Notes under the pieces: generated by a model
Told to the model about the DNA's origin: nothing
Seen by the model: the letters and a program-made list of their open reading frames with translations, nothing else
The model's database searches: none
Source: Thuidium tamariscinum
Lineage: Eukaryota > Streptophyta > Bryopsida > Hypnales > Thuidiaceae
Assembly (NCBI GenBank): GCA_947034885.2
Contig: OX344749.2
Span: 48,389,682-48,453,681 of the forward strand
DNA: 64,000 nt
Reading direction: 5' to 3'
Translations under genes and position numbers: made by a program
Shown: positions 50,988 through 62,250 of the stretch, piece by piece
Layout: each line of letters starts with the position of its first letter
Numbering within the stretch: the first letter of the stretch is position 1

Positions 50988-51798
50988 GGGTCATTGCAAG
51001 AAACACCGGTCCTATTTGTTGTCACAATGGGAGTGACCTTTTTCTCTTGTAGTATAACTTTTGAATTTAAAAAGCTTTGACTTTGAAATTTTTAATGGAG
51101 ATAGCTAACTTCACACTACATGGTTCTTTATTTTTTCCAAATTTTGGAAAACCCTTTTTGTATTTAAGAATAATTTTGTGTTCTTGTCACAAATTGGGTG
51201 AATAAGGGTTTCACTATGTTCGTAGTAATTAGAAAGAATGCTTTTGAGTTGATATTTTGGTGGTGTATTCCTCCACTTAGTAGACTTATGAATATGGTTT
51301 AAAATATAATTTTCAATTATTTTTGGATGATGTATATGCTACATAATACATCTTAGTGGCGCACGCATTTATAAATTCTAAAAATACTTTGGCTCTAGTT
51401 TTTCTAGATGAAAGTGACCATAAGGGACTTTGAAAAAATGGCCATAATTAAAAATAATTAAAAGGTCTTTTTTTATTTTTTATGAATTAAAATTGGATCA
51501 CGGTATTTTCTGATGAAAATCGAAGTCCATCACTCCTAAGTACTGCTGCATGGACACAGTACTCCCATATCTAACTTTGACCCCATATTCGTCCACCTGT
51601 CAGATTTTTTAAACAATGTAACATATAAGATAATGTCATTCATTGGCCACATTAACTACTGACTTCAGTACACGTGTCAAAAGTACAGTACAGTGGCAGT
51701 TTGCACATAGTACCCGTAGTACTCGCAGTATTATGCGGCGAAAATGCAGTACCCATGAAAACGCTACGAAAAGTGAACAGTGTTTCTTGCAGCGACCC
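50988..51798. mobile_element. Family E element E5, nested in H
   Basis: GGGTCATTGCAAGAAACACC and GTGTTTCTTGCAGCGACCC are the ends; TTAA lies on both sides (50,984-50,987 and 51,799-51,802). The related sequence in element A near 2,600 (TTTCTTAAGGTTGTAGTC) shows one TTAA and no insert, an empty site. Confidence 0.85.
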
Positions 51799-54060
51799 TT
51801 AAGTTGATAGTCTTTACAAATTCCTATCTAATATGTACAATATTGTTGTAGGAACACTAATTTAGTAGCATTGTGAATTTTTATATATATACATTGTTTA
51901 CAAAAATGGATTTTTAAATATTTTAGAGTACTCTATTGACTTCTACTAATATCCTACAAGAAATTGGTAATTTCTATAGAATGTGCAATTGCATATTTTG
52001 TCACATATGAGCATAATTACTTTATGAGAATCTAAGTAGTGATGTTTTTATTGTGAACCTTTCATTGTAGATATTTCTTTTACATGTATGTGTAATGCAT
52101 AAGTTTTGTCAATCACAAAAAATTTCATTCAAGCAATGAAATAAAAACTATATTTTTCTAATATTTGAAAGTTAGGTGTTTTTAAATTAATTTAAAAAAG
52201 ACTAATAATTGAAGATATTAGAAGCTTCATATCAATATTTTCTAATCATCAATAATCATTTTGAACATTCAAACAAATTAAGAATATCAATAACATTATA
52301 CAATGTTATATACTATTGATAGAACATGTAGATTTGATACAAATTTACTTTCAACATTTTGGGAAATAATCCCATTTAATTTGTAGTAAGTTTAGGGAAA
52401 ATAAATGAATTTTACAAAACTAATTAAATAAAAAATATTTTCAGAATTTAGGTAATAATGAATTAAGAATTACCTAGTATTGAGTACTTTGAAAGGAAAA
52501 CACAAACAACATGTCCCTTCCAACCCCTCTTTGAAAATTCTCCACCACTAATATTGTGCCATATTCAACACTTTTCAATTTGGTTTACAAAAAATGAAGT
52601 CGTTCATAGTTACACCTCAAAGTCTCTTCACCCCTTGTTTCATTGTTCTTTCAACATTCGGTACAAGCCATTAGTGCATTTTTTCAAAGTAGTGAAATCA
52701 ACTAAAAATTGTTCTACTATTATCTAGAATACTCGTGAAATATTTTGGGATGTTTATTTAATGGTTGTTCAACTTATTAGAAAAAGTATACTGTTTCAAT
52801 GCATTATAATTAGACCATTAGATTTGAAATTAATCCATATTAGCACATTAACATTTAGCCATCGTTAAAACAACAATTAGACAAAATATAAAATATGAGA
52901 GCATTCATCTATTATTGAAACAACAATGAGACATTTTTTAAGTAAAAAGTTTAAGCATCATTAATACAATTATGAAATATTGTTAAAGAATATACTTGTG
53001 TAACCATACTTGATACAATAATGAAACAACCTTTAAAAAATTCTATCTACTAACCTTGGATAGCCAAAAGGTCGGACTACATGAATTGCATACAAAATTT
53101 GTGCAACATTTACAACAATGTACTCAAGCCTTTTCATTTGCTTGACTTGTGCTATTGTCAAATTAGTAGAAAATGACCATAAGACTTGACTCAATGCACC
53201 TTGACAAAGTATTCAAATGCTCTACAGATAATTTTCAAGACAAAGATTTCTATAGTAAATGAAGTGTTTTACTTGTCCATACCATGTTTCAATCAATTGT
53301 CTTTTAGCTTTCATTTGTAAAAAAATTGAACTAGAAGAAGTTGTAGAACCAATCTAATTTTTATCTCCCAAAATCCACTGGGATTTTGGAGCCTCATTTA
53401 AGAGTTTAGACAAAATTCAAAAGGGTGTGTGGAAGGGAGATTTTTTTGGATATCTTCAAACACCCTCTCTAAAATTTGTCCATAACTTTTAGATGGAGTA
53501 TTGAAATCCCAAACGGATTTTTTGAGATAAAATTTTACTTCATTCCCCAACTTCTCTTTGTTTGAAGTTTTTTGAAAAAAAATATTTTACTATGTCTAAA
53601 TGAGGTCTGAAATTTGACTTTCATCACAATTCCTGCATTTTCACTTAACCATGAGTGGTGGAGCTCTTTTTTGTCCTAATTCACATATCCCACATGGTTT
53701 GTTTCACCTACCATTATTCCACTAGTATAAAGAGCTTCTCTTCTCTCCTCTCCAAGCTCTACACAAAATTGGCCAAGAACTTGAAATGAGAAGGTGGATC
53801 AAAAGTGAAATATGTGGTACACTAGCCACTTCATTGGATTCTAATTTACTTTGTTGCTTGGATGTTAGGATTGACAACATTTGGGGAATTCTTATTGGCT
53901 AACACTGCACTAATAGGTGTGCAAGGATGAGGAAAAAATCAATTTAAAGCAGAATAAAGATAATTTTTACCCGCATCCCAACCCTGCCCTGAAAGAGGCT
54001 CGGCTCACTGGAGTCACTGCATCAAATGAGACCCTTGTAATAACACCAAAATATTAACTA

Positions 54061-54332
54061 AGGTAGGTACACCCAAAATGGCACCTGACCTTAAAGCGCT
54101 CTGTACAACGTGCATAGATTTTCAAAATCAGTCATGTACCCAGACTGTAGATGGCACTTTCAGAAATACACTTTGACTGTTAATAACTTTTGCATATGGT
54201 ATCCAAATCCACTGTTCTTTGGTGCGTTGGAACATGCTTTCACTCACCAACAAGACTGTAAAAAAATTTGAACATCATAATAACGGGAACTAGGCACAGT
54301 AGAGAAACTGGCGCTTTTGGGTGTACCTACCT
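54061..54332. mobile_element. MITE M inserted in the right arm of H
   Basis: AGGTAGGTACACCCAAAA and its inverted counterpart TTTTGGGTGTACCTACCT bound 272 bp. The other arm of H runs without it through TAACTAACAGC (reverse complement of 49,300-49,312), so it is a clean insertion. A solo minimal relative lies at 21,910-21,970. Confidence 0.75.
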
Positions 54333-54353
54333 CAACAGCTGGTGTGGACGTAC

Positions 54354-55588
54354 TGCTTAAGACATTCTGGATTTGTGTTTCTATAACTTGTGTGATTTTG
54401 ATTGTCAAATTGCTTAAGTAAATTTGTTCTTGAATGAGTAATTTTTTGGATCTGCCATTTTTGGGATTTAGGGTCATGCAAACTTGTTTTTTAGGGCTTG
54501 ATGTACTAGTAGGCCTAGAGGCTGAGAGGCCACAGGTGAACAAATTATAGTTCTATTCCGTCACTCAAAGTAGCATTTCCAGTTGACTGTTGCTTCAGTG
54601 ATCGAAAATATTAGAAAATGCATGTTTTATGACTACCAAATATGATTGCAATGAGTTATAAAATCTCAAAATATGACTCATGCTAAAATCACTATAGATG
54701 ATGCGGGATATAACTGGGTCCAATTGTTACCGACGAGTCGTTTTGGACATGAGTCATATTTGTAATCATATACATTAGGGGGTATAATTAGCCATAATTA
54801 GCCATTTTTTTTGCCAACATGGCGTATTTATTGACTATCCTTAGAGGCTTGATTTTCTCTTGAACTACTCGAGCAAAAGAAAAAATCCTACGTGGTATAT
54901 GACTTGATGTAGTCATATTTTTTGCTAATGTGGCATATGACTGGATAGAGTCATATTTTGGCTGACATGGCATATGACTTTGTGTAGTTGTATTTTTTAA
55001 TGATGGGTCCAAGCACGGTTGGGGTACCTTACTCCGGAACCAAGGAATAGCATTACAATCATAATTCCTGGAAATGTGTTGTTGATGCTAGAAAGTATCT
55101 GCCAATGGAAAGTCGGCACGTGGCATCCTTTTTAGGGTAACCAACCTCGCACTTGCAACTGCTGGGATATTCCTCTACACTCCCACTTGCAACTTTAAGC
55201 TTTTTGCATGTCTCCAGCTCTCTTTCGGTGGACCTTTCTCCTGTCCCTCTCACTCTTCTAGTCGCTAGAGCAGCAAACAACTTTTTGTGGCATTGAACTA
55301 ATTAAAGTTGTCTTGTTTTAGTTTCCACTCAGCAATTTGAATTAGATTTGGCACTAATTCTTGTTTACAATGAATAAATCACATTCCATTCCTTTCCTAT
55401 GCTACCGGAATTCGCCCATATCATTGTTCCTACAGCATCTTTTCAATCAAGTGAAGACGTATTCGCTTCAATTTTTGAAGTAAGCTCCACAGTGTACACT
55501 TCATTTATACAACTTTGTAGATTCTTTGTAATAATTTGTTTCTCCCTAGAAGATTCTAATGTGATGGTGGTTTGGGTTTGTTGTAGAG
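54354..55588. repeat. Spacer with short tandem units, upstream of the broken RING gene
   Basis: The first ~250 bp continue the peroxidase 3' flank interrupted by H. At about 54,892-55,000 three ~38 bp units (GTGGCATATGACTGGATAGA and variants) are in tandem. An inverted pair AATATGACTCATG/CATGAGTCATATT occurs at about 54,670 and 54,745. Downstream, TTTGTTGTAG before 55,587 could be the acceptor of a 5' untranslated intron. Confidence 0.45.
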
Positions 55589-58500
55589 ATGGCTTTTTCT
55601 TTAAAGATTCCAACTGCTGAATGCTTGGCTAAACGAGAGGGTCTGATTAACGAGGGTTTAGACATACAGTCTCTCAATGAAGATGATGTCTCAATAGTAG
55701 AGATTTGCTCTTTTTTTGGTCCAAAGCATAGTAAAAATGGATGGTTGTACAATGCAAATGTTGACCCAAAACAATCCAACAACATTCGTGTGTTGTATAA
55801 GCGTGTAACAGGAGAGGATGACATTTTGAACAAAGAGCTTAATCTTACATAGTGGTTGGTCAATGCAAGGGCTTGAAGCTCAACTGGGCTGCCTATGGAG
55901 CATTTTTATGTAAGTATAGAGTTGAAGTGAGGAATAAGAAAGCAACCATTGCCAACTGAAAGGAAGTTTCAGGACTCCAACCTCTTAGTTGGTTGCTAAG
56001 TTCTCTTTCTGTCCTACAAACCCCTGTTTCAGTCACTCTTCCATTTGGTTCCTCGAAGTCTTCATTAGTAACACCAAAAAGTGAGTTGATTGAAGGGTCA
56101 ATGTCTATTTGAGGCAAAGGTTGTGCTTTGGGATCATCAAAATCCAAAGTTGTTAACTCTTCGAGCATGAGTCCAAATTATTCAAGCCAAGAGATTGAGA
56201 GTGTAAGGGAAGTTCTTGCAACTAGAAAAGTTGTATATGAGCGAGTCAAAGCGAGTATTGAGGATCTTCGGGATTAAAAGAAACTAAAGAAGTTGAGCTG
56301 AGAAGAGCTCATCTAAATTTTTCTGATCGAAAAGTTCTCTACACCCAAGCAAAGATGGAGGTAGAGAACTATGCTACTTTGTTTGATGTGGCAGTGAGAG
56401 ACTGTGGTAACCTCAATGACCAATTGAGTGCTTTGATTTCTGAGGAAGGCATCCCTGAGTCCAGTGACCCAAAGTGTTGCCAACAAAAAATACAAGAATT
56501 GCAGGAAGAAATTCGGAAGATTTCAAATATTGTAACTAATCGTGAGAGGAACCACTCCCTTGTAGTGTCAGAGGAGAAATTTGCACATGAGAAGTTCTTA
56601 GATTGTGAACAAAAATGTAGTTTAAAGCATGGAAAGGTTATAGAGACCACTGAGAAGTTTGAAAGTAGGTCCCTGGAACTCAAAACTTTGGAGACTAAAG
56701 TCTTCAATTTTGAGTTCCAAGTGCAGCAGATGTGTGAAGGTGGAGGTATTGCGACATATCCTATTCGTCTACTTGTTGATTTATCAGCATCTCCCAAGAA
56801 AATCAGTCTGGTGAATGCATGTCCAATGTGCAATTCTTGGTACTCTTGTAATAATCATGTCAGCGCTCTGAGTGGACATATATATCATCTTTTTTGCCTT
56901 TTCAAGCATGCCAGTGCATCGAACAAGTGTTTACTTCCAGACTATGAGATAGAGTTTCAAAAGAATGGTGTACTGCTTGGGGCATCCGAGCACCCAAGTC
57001 AGAGTTCTCAGATAATACCAATATTGCAGCATCTCTTAAGACAACAAAAAGTCTTCCACGCACATACAGAGCTTATTCATGTAAGTACTTTTCTATTCCA
57101 TGTAGTTTTATTTTCTTTTGTTGCTATGTTAAAAGTAAGAAGTTATGAATCCGGAATGTATACTTTTGAAATGTTTGTATGTATATTTCCTTGCAATAAC
57201 AAGAAAATAATAAGATGATAGGGTTTCATTAAGATAATCAATGAAATTATTAATTTTTTTTAGATAAATTGTTTCAGTTGTTTGAAAAAAAGTCTTTCCT
57301 ACTGAATTCTTCAATTAGTTCCTTGTTTGTATTTTGAATGTTCATATATCCTTTGATTCTTTTTTAAAATCTTGTTTTAACTCCCTTGAAGTTTGCTTTC
57401 AATTCCTTTGAACAATATTTTTGTCATAGTATTGTTGCTCTATAGTTTAGGGTTCCTATCAATAATGTTAAGAAACGTCAGTTGATTGTGTCCTTCAATC
57501 TTTGTTATTTAAGTCTTTTCCTACTCCTGCTCTTTAGTCTTGAATAAATATTTGGCCTAACTATAGGTGATCAGTATTCCTCAAATTTTGGAGGTCTTGA
57601 AATTTTTTGTGATAGAATCCTTTTTCATATTGAATCCTAAGTATCCTTGGAATATTCTTGTTATGTATTCCTTATATTTATGATGTCCTAATTACACCTA
57701 CATATTCCTTGAATTCTTGTTGTCTTTACAAATCTTGGTATGTATTCCTTTTATTTTTGTTGTCCTTATGTCTTTTGCTCTATATTCCTTATAAGTTTCT
57801 TGTCTTCACAACTCTTTCTCTGTATTCCTTAAAATTTTGTTGTCCTAACTATTCCTGCTTAGTATTCCTTAAAAATTTGTTGTCCTGACTACTTTTCTTC
57901 TGTATTCCTTAAAATTTTGTTGTTTTAACTATTCTTGGTTACTATTCCTTAAAAATCTGTTTTCTTGACTACTTTCCTACTTAGTATTCCTTAAAAATTT
58001 GTTGTCCTGACTACTTTCCTTCTATATTCCTTAAATAATTTGTTGTCCTAACTACTCCTGCTCACTATTCCTTAAAAATTTGTTGTCCTGACTACTTTCC
58101 TTCTATATTCCTTAAATAATTTGTTGTCCTAACTACTCCTGCTTAGTCTAAAATTACTTGAATAAATTTTGTACTAACCACTCTTGATCTCTATTCCTTA
58201 GAATCAATGTAAACCCAATGATTATACCAGATTTATTTATTTCCTTTGATTTTTAATTTTACTAGCGGTTGGTGCTTGCTATGCTATGCAATCATCATTA
58301 AAATTTAGAAAATTGATACCATGAAAGCTCAAATCTCACAAAAGCACTAAATCATAGAAGTGCAAAGAAGCGTCAAGCCAAGAAAACCAATGGATTTTCT
58401 ACCTCTATAATATCTTCTTGTGGATCCTCTTTAATATCACCTTCATTGCAACAACTACATTATTTTTATAATATCACTCTTTGTAAGAAGTGATATTACA

Positions 58501-60218
58501 AAAGTGATTGTAAATTGCTACTCCTTTTTTGTAATATCACATTGTGTGACAATAAGATTTTCATGTATTCATGATTGAAAACATTCTTATAAAATACTTA
58601 AAATAATTATTTAAGGACTTCTTGAAATCAATATCATGCATTCTATTCAAATATATAAATTTTTTATTAATATGTAATACAGTGAATGCATAGCATACCA
58701 AGCACCAGCCTTTAGTATTAATGGTAGCATTTGTGACATTAGAGAGGGAGTTATGATTTTAGTAGTATAGATTATTATAGTTTGTAGTATTATGTCTCAT
58801 TTTCAATGGGTTCTTCAAATTGTAGTTATATCCTTAAAGTATCATGTCTTATTATGATTGGACATGAAAATTAATTATATTATTCAAGTACAGCATCTTT
58901 TCAAGATTGGATTTTGAAGTGTTATTATATTTCTGAAGTATTGTGTCTATTTGTGATTGTGCTTTTAAATCTTATTATATTTTGAAACGGGGTATGTCTT
59001 TTAGCGAGTGTACTTGTCAATTTTATTATATTTTGAAGGATTGTGTGACTGTTTTTGTAAGTGTGCTTTTTTAATTTGATAACATTTTTAAGTATTGCAT
59101 CTTCGAAATGATTATATGAAAGTAAAGCCATATAAAATATTTTGTCCAGACATCTTGAACTCTAAGATGTCGTATTGTATGCAATTCAGTCTAATTTCTA
59201 AACATTAAATGTAATTCTAATTAATTAGTATTAGGAGTCTTGAATAAATGTTGACATTACTTTTTTCTCACTATGCGTGCAGATACTTCTCACGTGAAGA
59301 TTGAGCGCAACACTTCAACACCTCTAAGTCCCACACATTGGGACTCTTTAATGGATGAAAGTCATGGCAGTCCTTCGAGCAACCATGTCCACAAGAGCAG
59401 TAGCTCCGAATTGTTGGGCACAGTGGATGTTACTAAATTAGAGGATGCATCACTTGTTAATGGAGATGTTGAGCATGCTTCATTCTTGGAAAAAGAAAGA
59501 CCAAAACATTGTTATGTCTACAATGATCGACCAGCAGTCATTCGCCTAGAGGTAATTACCAACTCTTATTGTTAGTTTTCTATATTTCATGAATTTTGAA
59601 ATTATCACTAGCATCTACTAACTACATTTATCATAACAATTGCAGGCATGTGGGCACTCGCTTTTTTGCTTTCAGTGTATTCAAGGCAAAAAAATGTGCC
59701 CTATATGCCACCAACCAATAGTGGGCTGGAGTAGGGTGGATAAATTATTGGGTACCAAAACTATGGGAGTCCCTTTAACTTTCAACATTTCTTCTGTCTT
59801 GAATATTCTTGTAGAAATGTCATCGTTGCCAGCACCTAATGGTGGAAAAAAGGAGTCTCGACTTCAAGGTAGACTTTGAAATTCAACATCTGAAGAAGAG
59901 TTTGATTTTGAAAACGCAACTGGGAGCGACACTAAAGATGAGGACTTGCAAAAGTGGATAGACGAAGACACTTTTGAGCCTCAAATGAAACCACTCTCAG
60001 AGGTGAACGTGAACAAAAACTTACAAGCGCTTCTTGAGCAAACAGAGGAGGATTTGCATCCTAAAAACTTTGTGAGTACAAGGGAGGCTAGTGATGCAGT
60101 AACCAAAAAACGAGGAAAGAAAAAACCAATTCCAAAGGAAAATACCAGCACAAGGCAAACTCGGTTTTGTGGACCTGTAGAAGAATCTGTGGCACCAAAG
60201 AAGTTCAGATATTTGTAG
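55589..60218 (+). pseudogene. Broken gene: coiled-coil protein with damaged C-terminal RING finger
   Basis: Exon-like blocks are 55,589-55,909, 56,033-57,080, about 59,283 or 59,300 to 59,551, and 59,646-60,218. The first encodes an unrecognised globular stretch; the second a Ser-rich linker, then a helical coiled coil (about 56,170-56,730) and a Cys/His-containing region; the third a Ser-rich linker; the fourth a RING end, CGHSLFCFQC then CPICHQPI, and a charged tail. RING proteins of this kind are usually ubiquitin ligases. Disabling changes: a frame shift at about 55,841-55,850, TGA at 56,110-56,112, a frame shift at about 56,265-56,275, TGA at 59,877-59,879 in an otherwise open frame, and a Tyr where the first RING pair needs its second Cys (CYVY for CxxC). 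Joining 57,080 to 59,283 also breaks the frame, although an acceptor at 59,300 would not. I interpret it as a pseudogene. Confidence 0.7.
57650..58160. repeat. Minisatellite in the long intron of the RING pseudogene
   Basis: The unit is roughly TATTCCTTAAAAATTTGTTG followed by TCCTGACTACTTTCCTTC, repeated with variation about a dozen times; the last repeats (about 57,980-58,145) form two nearly identical ~100 bp higher-order units. It is pyrimidine-rich on the + strand. Confidence 0.75.
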
Positions 60219-61862
60219 GTTACTTTTGTTTACATACTACATTTTACTTTCATAGATTGTTGATTGTGACAGCTTGTGACAATTTCTGTAATGCTATTGA
60301 ATATAATATATAAATTATAGATCAATTCATTTTTAATTGATAGATTCAATTGTAGAACCAGAATACATAATGTCCTTTCTACTATGAAGTTTCTATATTG
60401 TTAACATTGTGTATTCTATGTGTTGAATGTGTTATTGTGGAAGTTTAGAAAATCTCAGTTAGTATAGTAAATTTTTTGTCAATGAGAAAAGAAGCATTCA
60501 GTGATTTGCACTAAGTTGTCATGGTACTACATTGGTGGAATACAATTTTCATGTTGGAAATATTATATTTCAATTTGTGGAAGGAGTCCATCTATTTGAA
60601 AAACTAAGAATTCTTACACTATGGAAGTCTTGAAGAAAAAGTTATGAAAATAATATATGAATGACTGAAATTGTCTTTGGAGATGTATGGAATAATTAGT
60701 AAGAAACAAAAAATAATTTTGTGACTTGAATGACTCCATTACCAAATTGCAAATACAATGACTTCGTTGATAAAAGTTAAGTGTAAGAATTTCAATGGAT
60801 CATCATCAACCTCTATAGTTTGTTTTTTGGTCACAAATTCATTGCTATTGTCATCAATATGTTTATAAATTCAATACTTTCACCACTTATGTTTATAGAA
60901 ATATTCCTTAATTTGAATATGAAGTCATTGCTAATTATTGAAATTGTAAAGAACTTCATAAAGAGTCAAAAAACTATAATATATTTATATCAATTAGTGT
61001 GGTAAGAAAAAATTATAATATAAGTGTAGGGTTTAGGTTCTAAGTACTATCCTATTAAACTATGGTGTAAAATAAAATATATTGAAAGGAATTTCATCAT
61101 TGTTATATGAATATATATGATTATTTTATTTTCATGATTGAATTTTGCAAACACTAGAGAAATATATACAATGAAGATTCTTTAAAAAATGTTGTCAGTT
61201 GTAATTGTCAAATATTATAAAATGTCACTCTAGTTATGTAATTCTTGTTGTAAAACTTTGTATTTCAATCTATGAAAATACTATAATCTTGAAAGTTTTA
61301 AAAATTTGAACTTCACCTATCTTATTTCTCTTTGCATGAAGTGAAGCATTACATCAATTACAACACATTTCCGGTCATTTAATTTCCTATTTGTCACATG
61401 AATTCATTTATACAACTTTAAGCAATTTCATAACTATCATTAACATTGAAAAGGAATCTTGAAAAAGAAATGAAATTTGATGTTTAGGTATATGAAAAAG
61501 TAAAAGTAAATTTTAATAATATATTTTTTTACACACATTTAATACATGAGTTCTTTAAATTGCTTTTAAAATCTTCAAAGTGGAATGGAATTTGCAACAA
61601 TTCTTTTCTATGAGAACTCAAATTATTTTAAAGTCATGTATTTTGAATTGTGCCTTTGTCACAATTGAAATAAATGTTTGGATATATTTTTTAATTGTTT
61701 AATACTAGAAATAAGTTCAAAATCTATAATTTTTTTACAATGAGTTGGAATGTCACCTATGAAGCCCATGGTTTATCCTCACCAATGGCTTTCAAATGGT
61801 TCATGAATGAAATTGTTGGACACATATTTGATAGATTTGAAAGTAAGAAACAATATTAAAAA
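60219..61862. other. AT-rich region without recognised features
   Basis: No gene, RNA or inverted-repeat element is recognisable. The open frames are short and unconvincing. Confidence 0.4.
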
Positions 61863-62250
61863 TAAACAACCTTTTTAAAAGATACAAACTAGGAGTTTGG
61901 ATCATATTCCATGCCATATATGAGTACATACATACATGAATATACTAATATACAATTGCATTGGGTACAAAAATTATCCCATGCCTTGTGGCTTTGGCAA
62001 ATCTTAATCTTTGATAGGTTAATCAACTATTCCACCCCCCTCCTCCCTTTTTTTTTGTAGAAAACAACCTTTTTTAAAGTTACAAACTAAGTGTTTGGAT
62101 CATATACCATATCATATCTGACTACATAGATACATAAATATATAGATATACAATTGCATTGGGTAAAAAATTATCCCATGTCTTATGGCATTGGGAGATT
62201 TTAACCTTTGGTAGGTGGATCAACTATTATTATTTTTTTGGTGAAAAATA
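61863..62250. repeat. Two-copy tandem repeat of ~199 bp
   Basis: A unit beginning AAACAACCTTTTT starts at 61,863 and again at 62,062. Both contain TTGGATCATAT, TACAATTGCATTGGGTA and TTATCCCATG in the same order, ending with a TAGGT..ATCAACTATT phrase. The second copy is diverged from the first. Confidence 0.75.

Larger units (their letters stand above)
49280..54353. mobile_element. Element H: ~5 kb long-arm inverted-repeat element with 9 bp duplication
   Basis: The ends GTACGTCCACACCGGCTGTT and the inverted ...AGCTGGTGTGGACGTAC open long arms: left 49,280 to about 50,115, right about 53,300 to the end. Flanking sequences TGCTTAAGG (49,271-49,279) and TGCTTAAGA (54,354-54,362) match at eight of nine bases, and the peroxidase 2 3' region (TGTACTTAAGAAGTTCTGG at about 16,331) is a natural uninserted counterpart. 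Long arms with a 9 bp duplication are typical of Mutator-like elements, but no transposase is found. The sub-terminal arms are related to those of elements A and B. E4, E5 and M are inserted inside. Confidence 0.78.

Noticed and set aside
55893-56168. 91-residue minus-strand frame within the broken RING gene
   Set aside because: The + strand across 56,033-56,168 reads as a Ser-rich linker leading into the coiled coil in the right phase, so the minus frame is probably a shadow.
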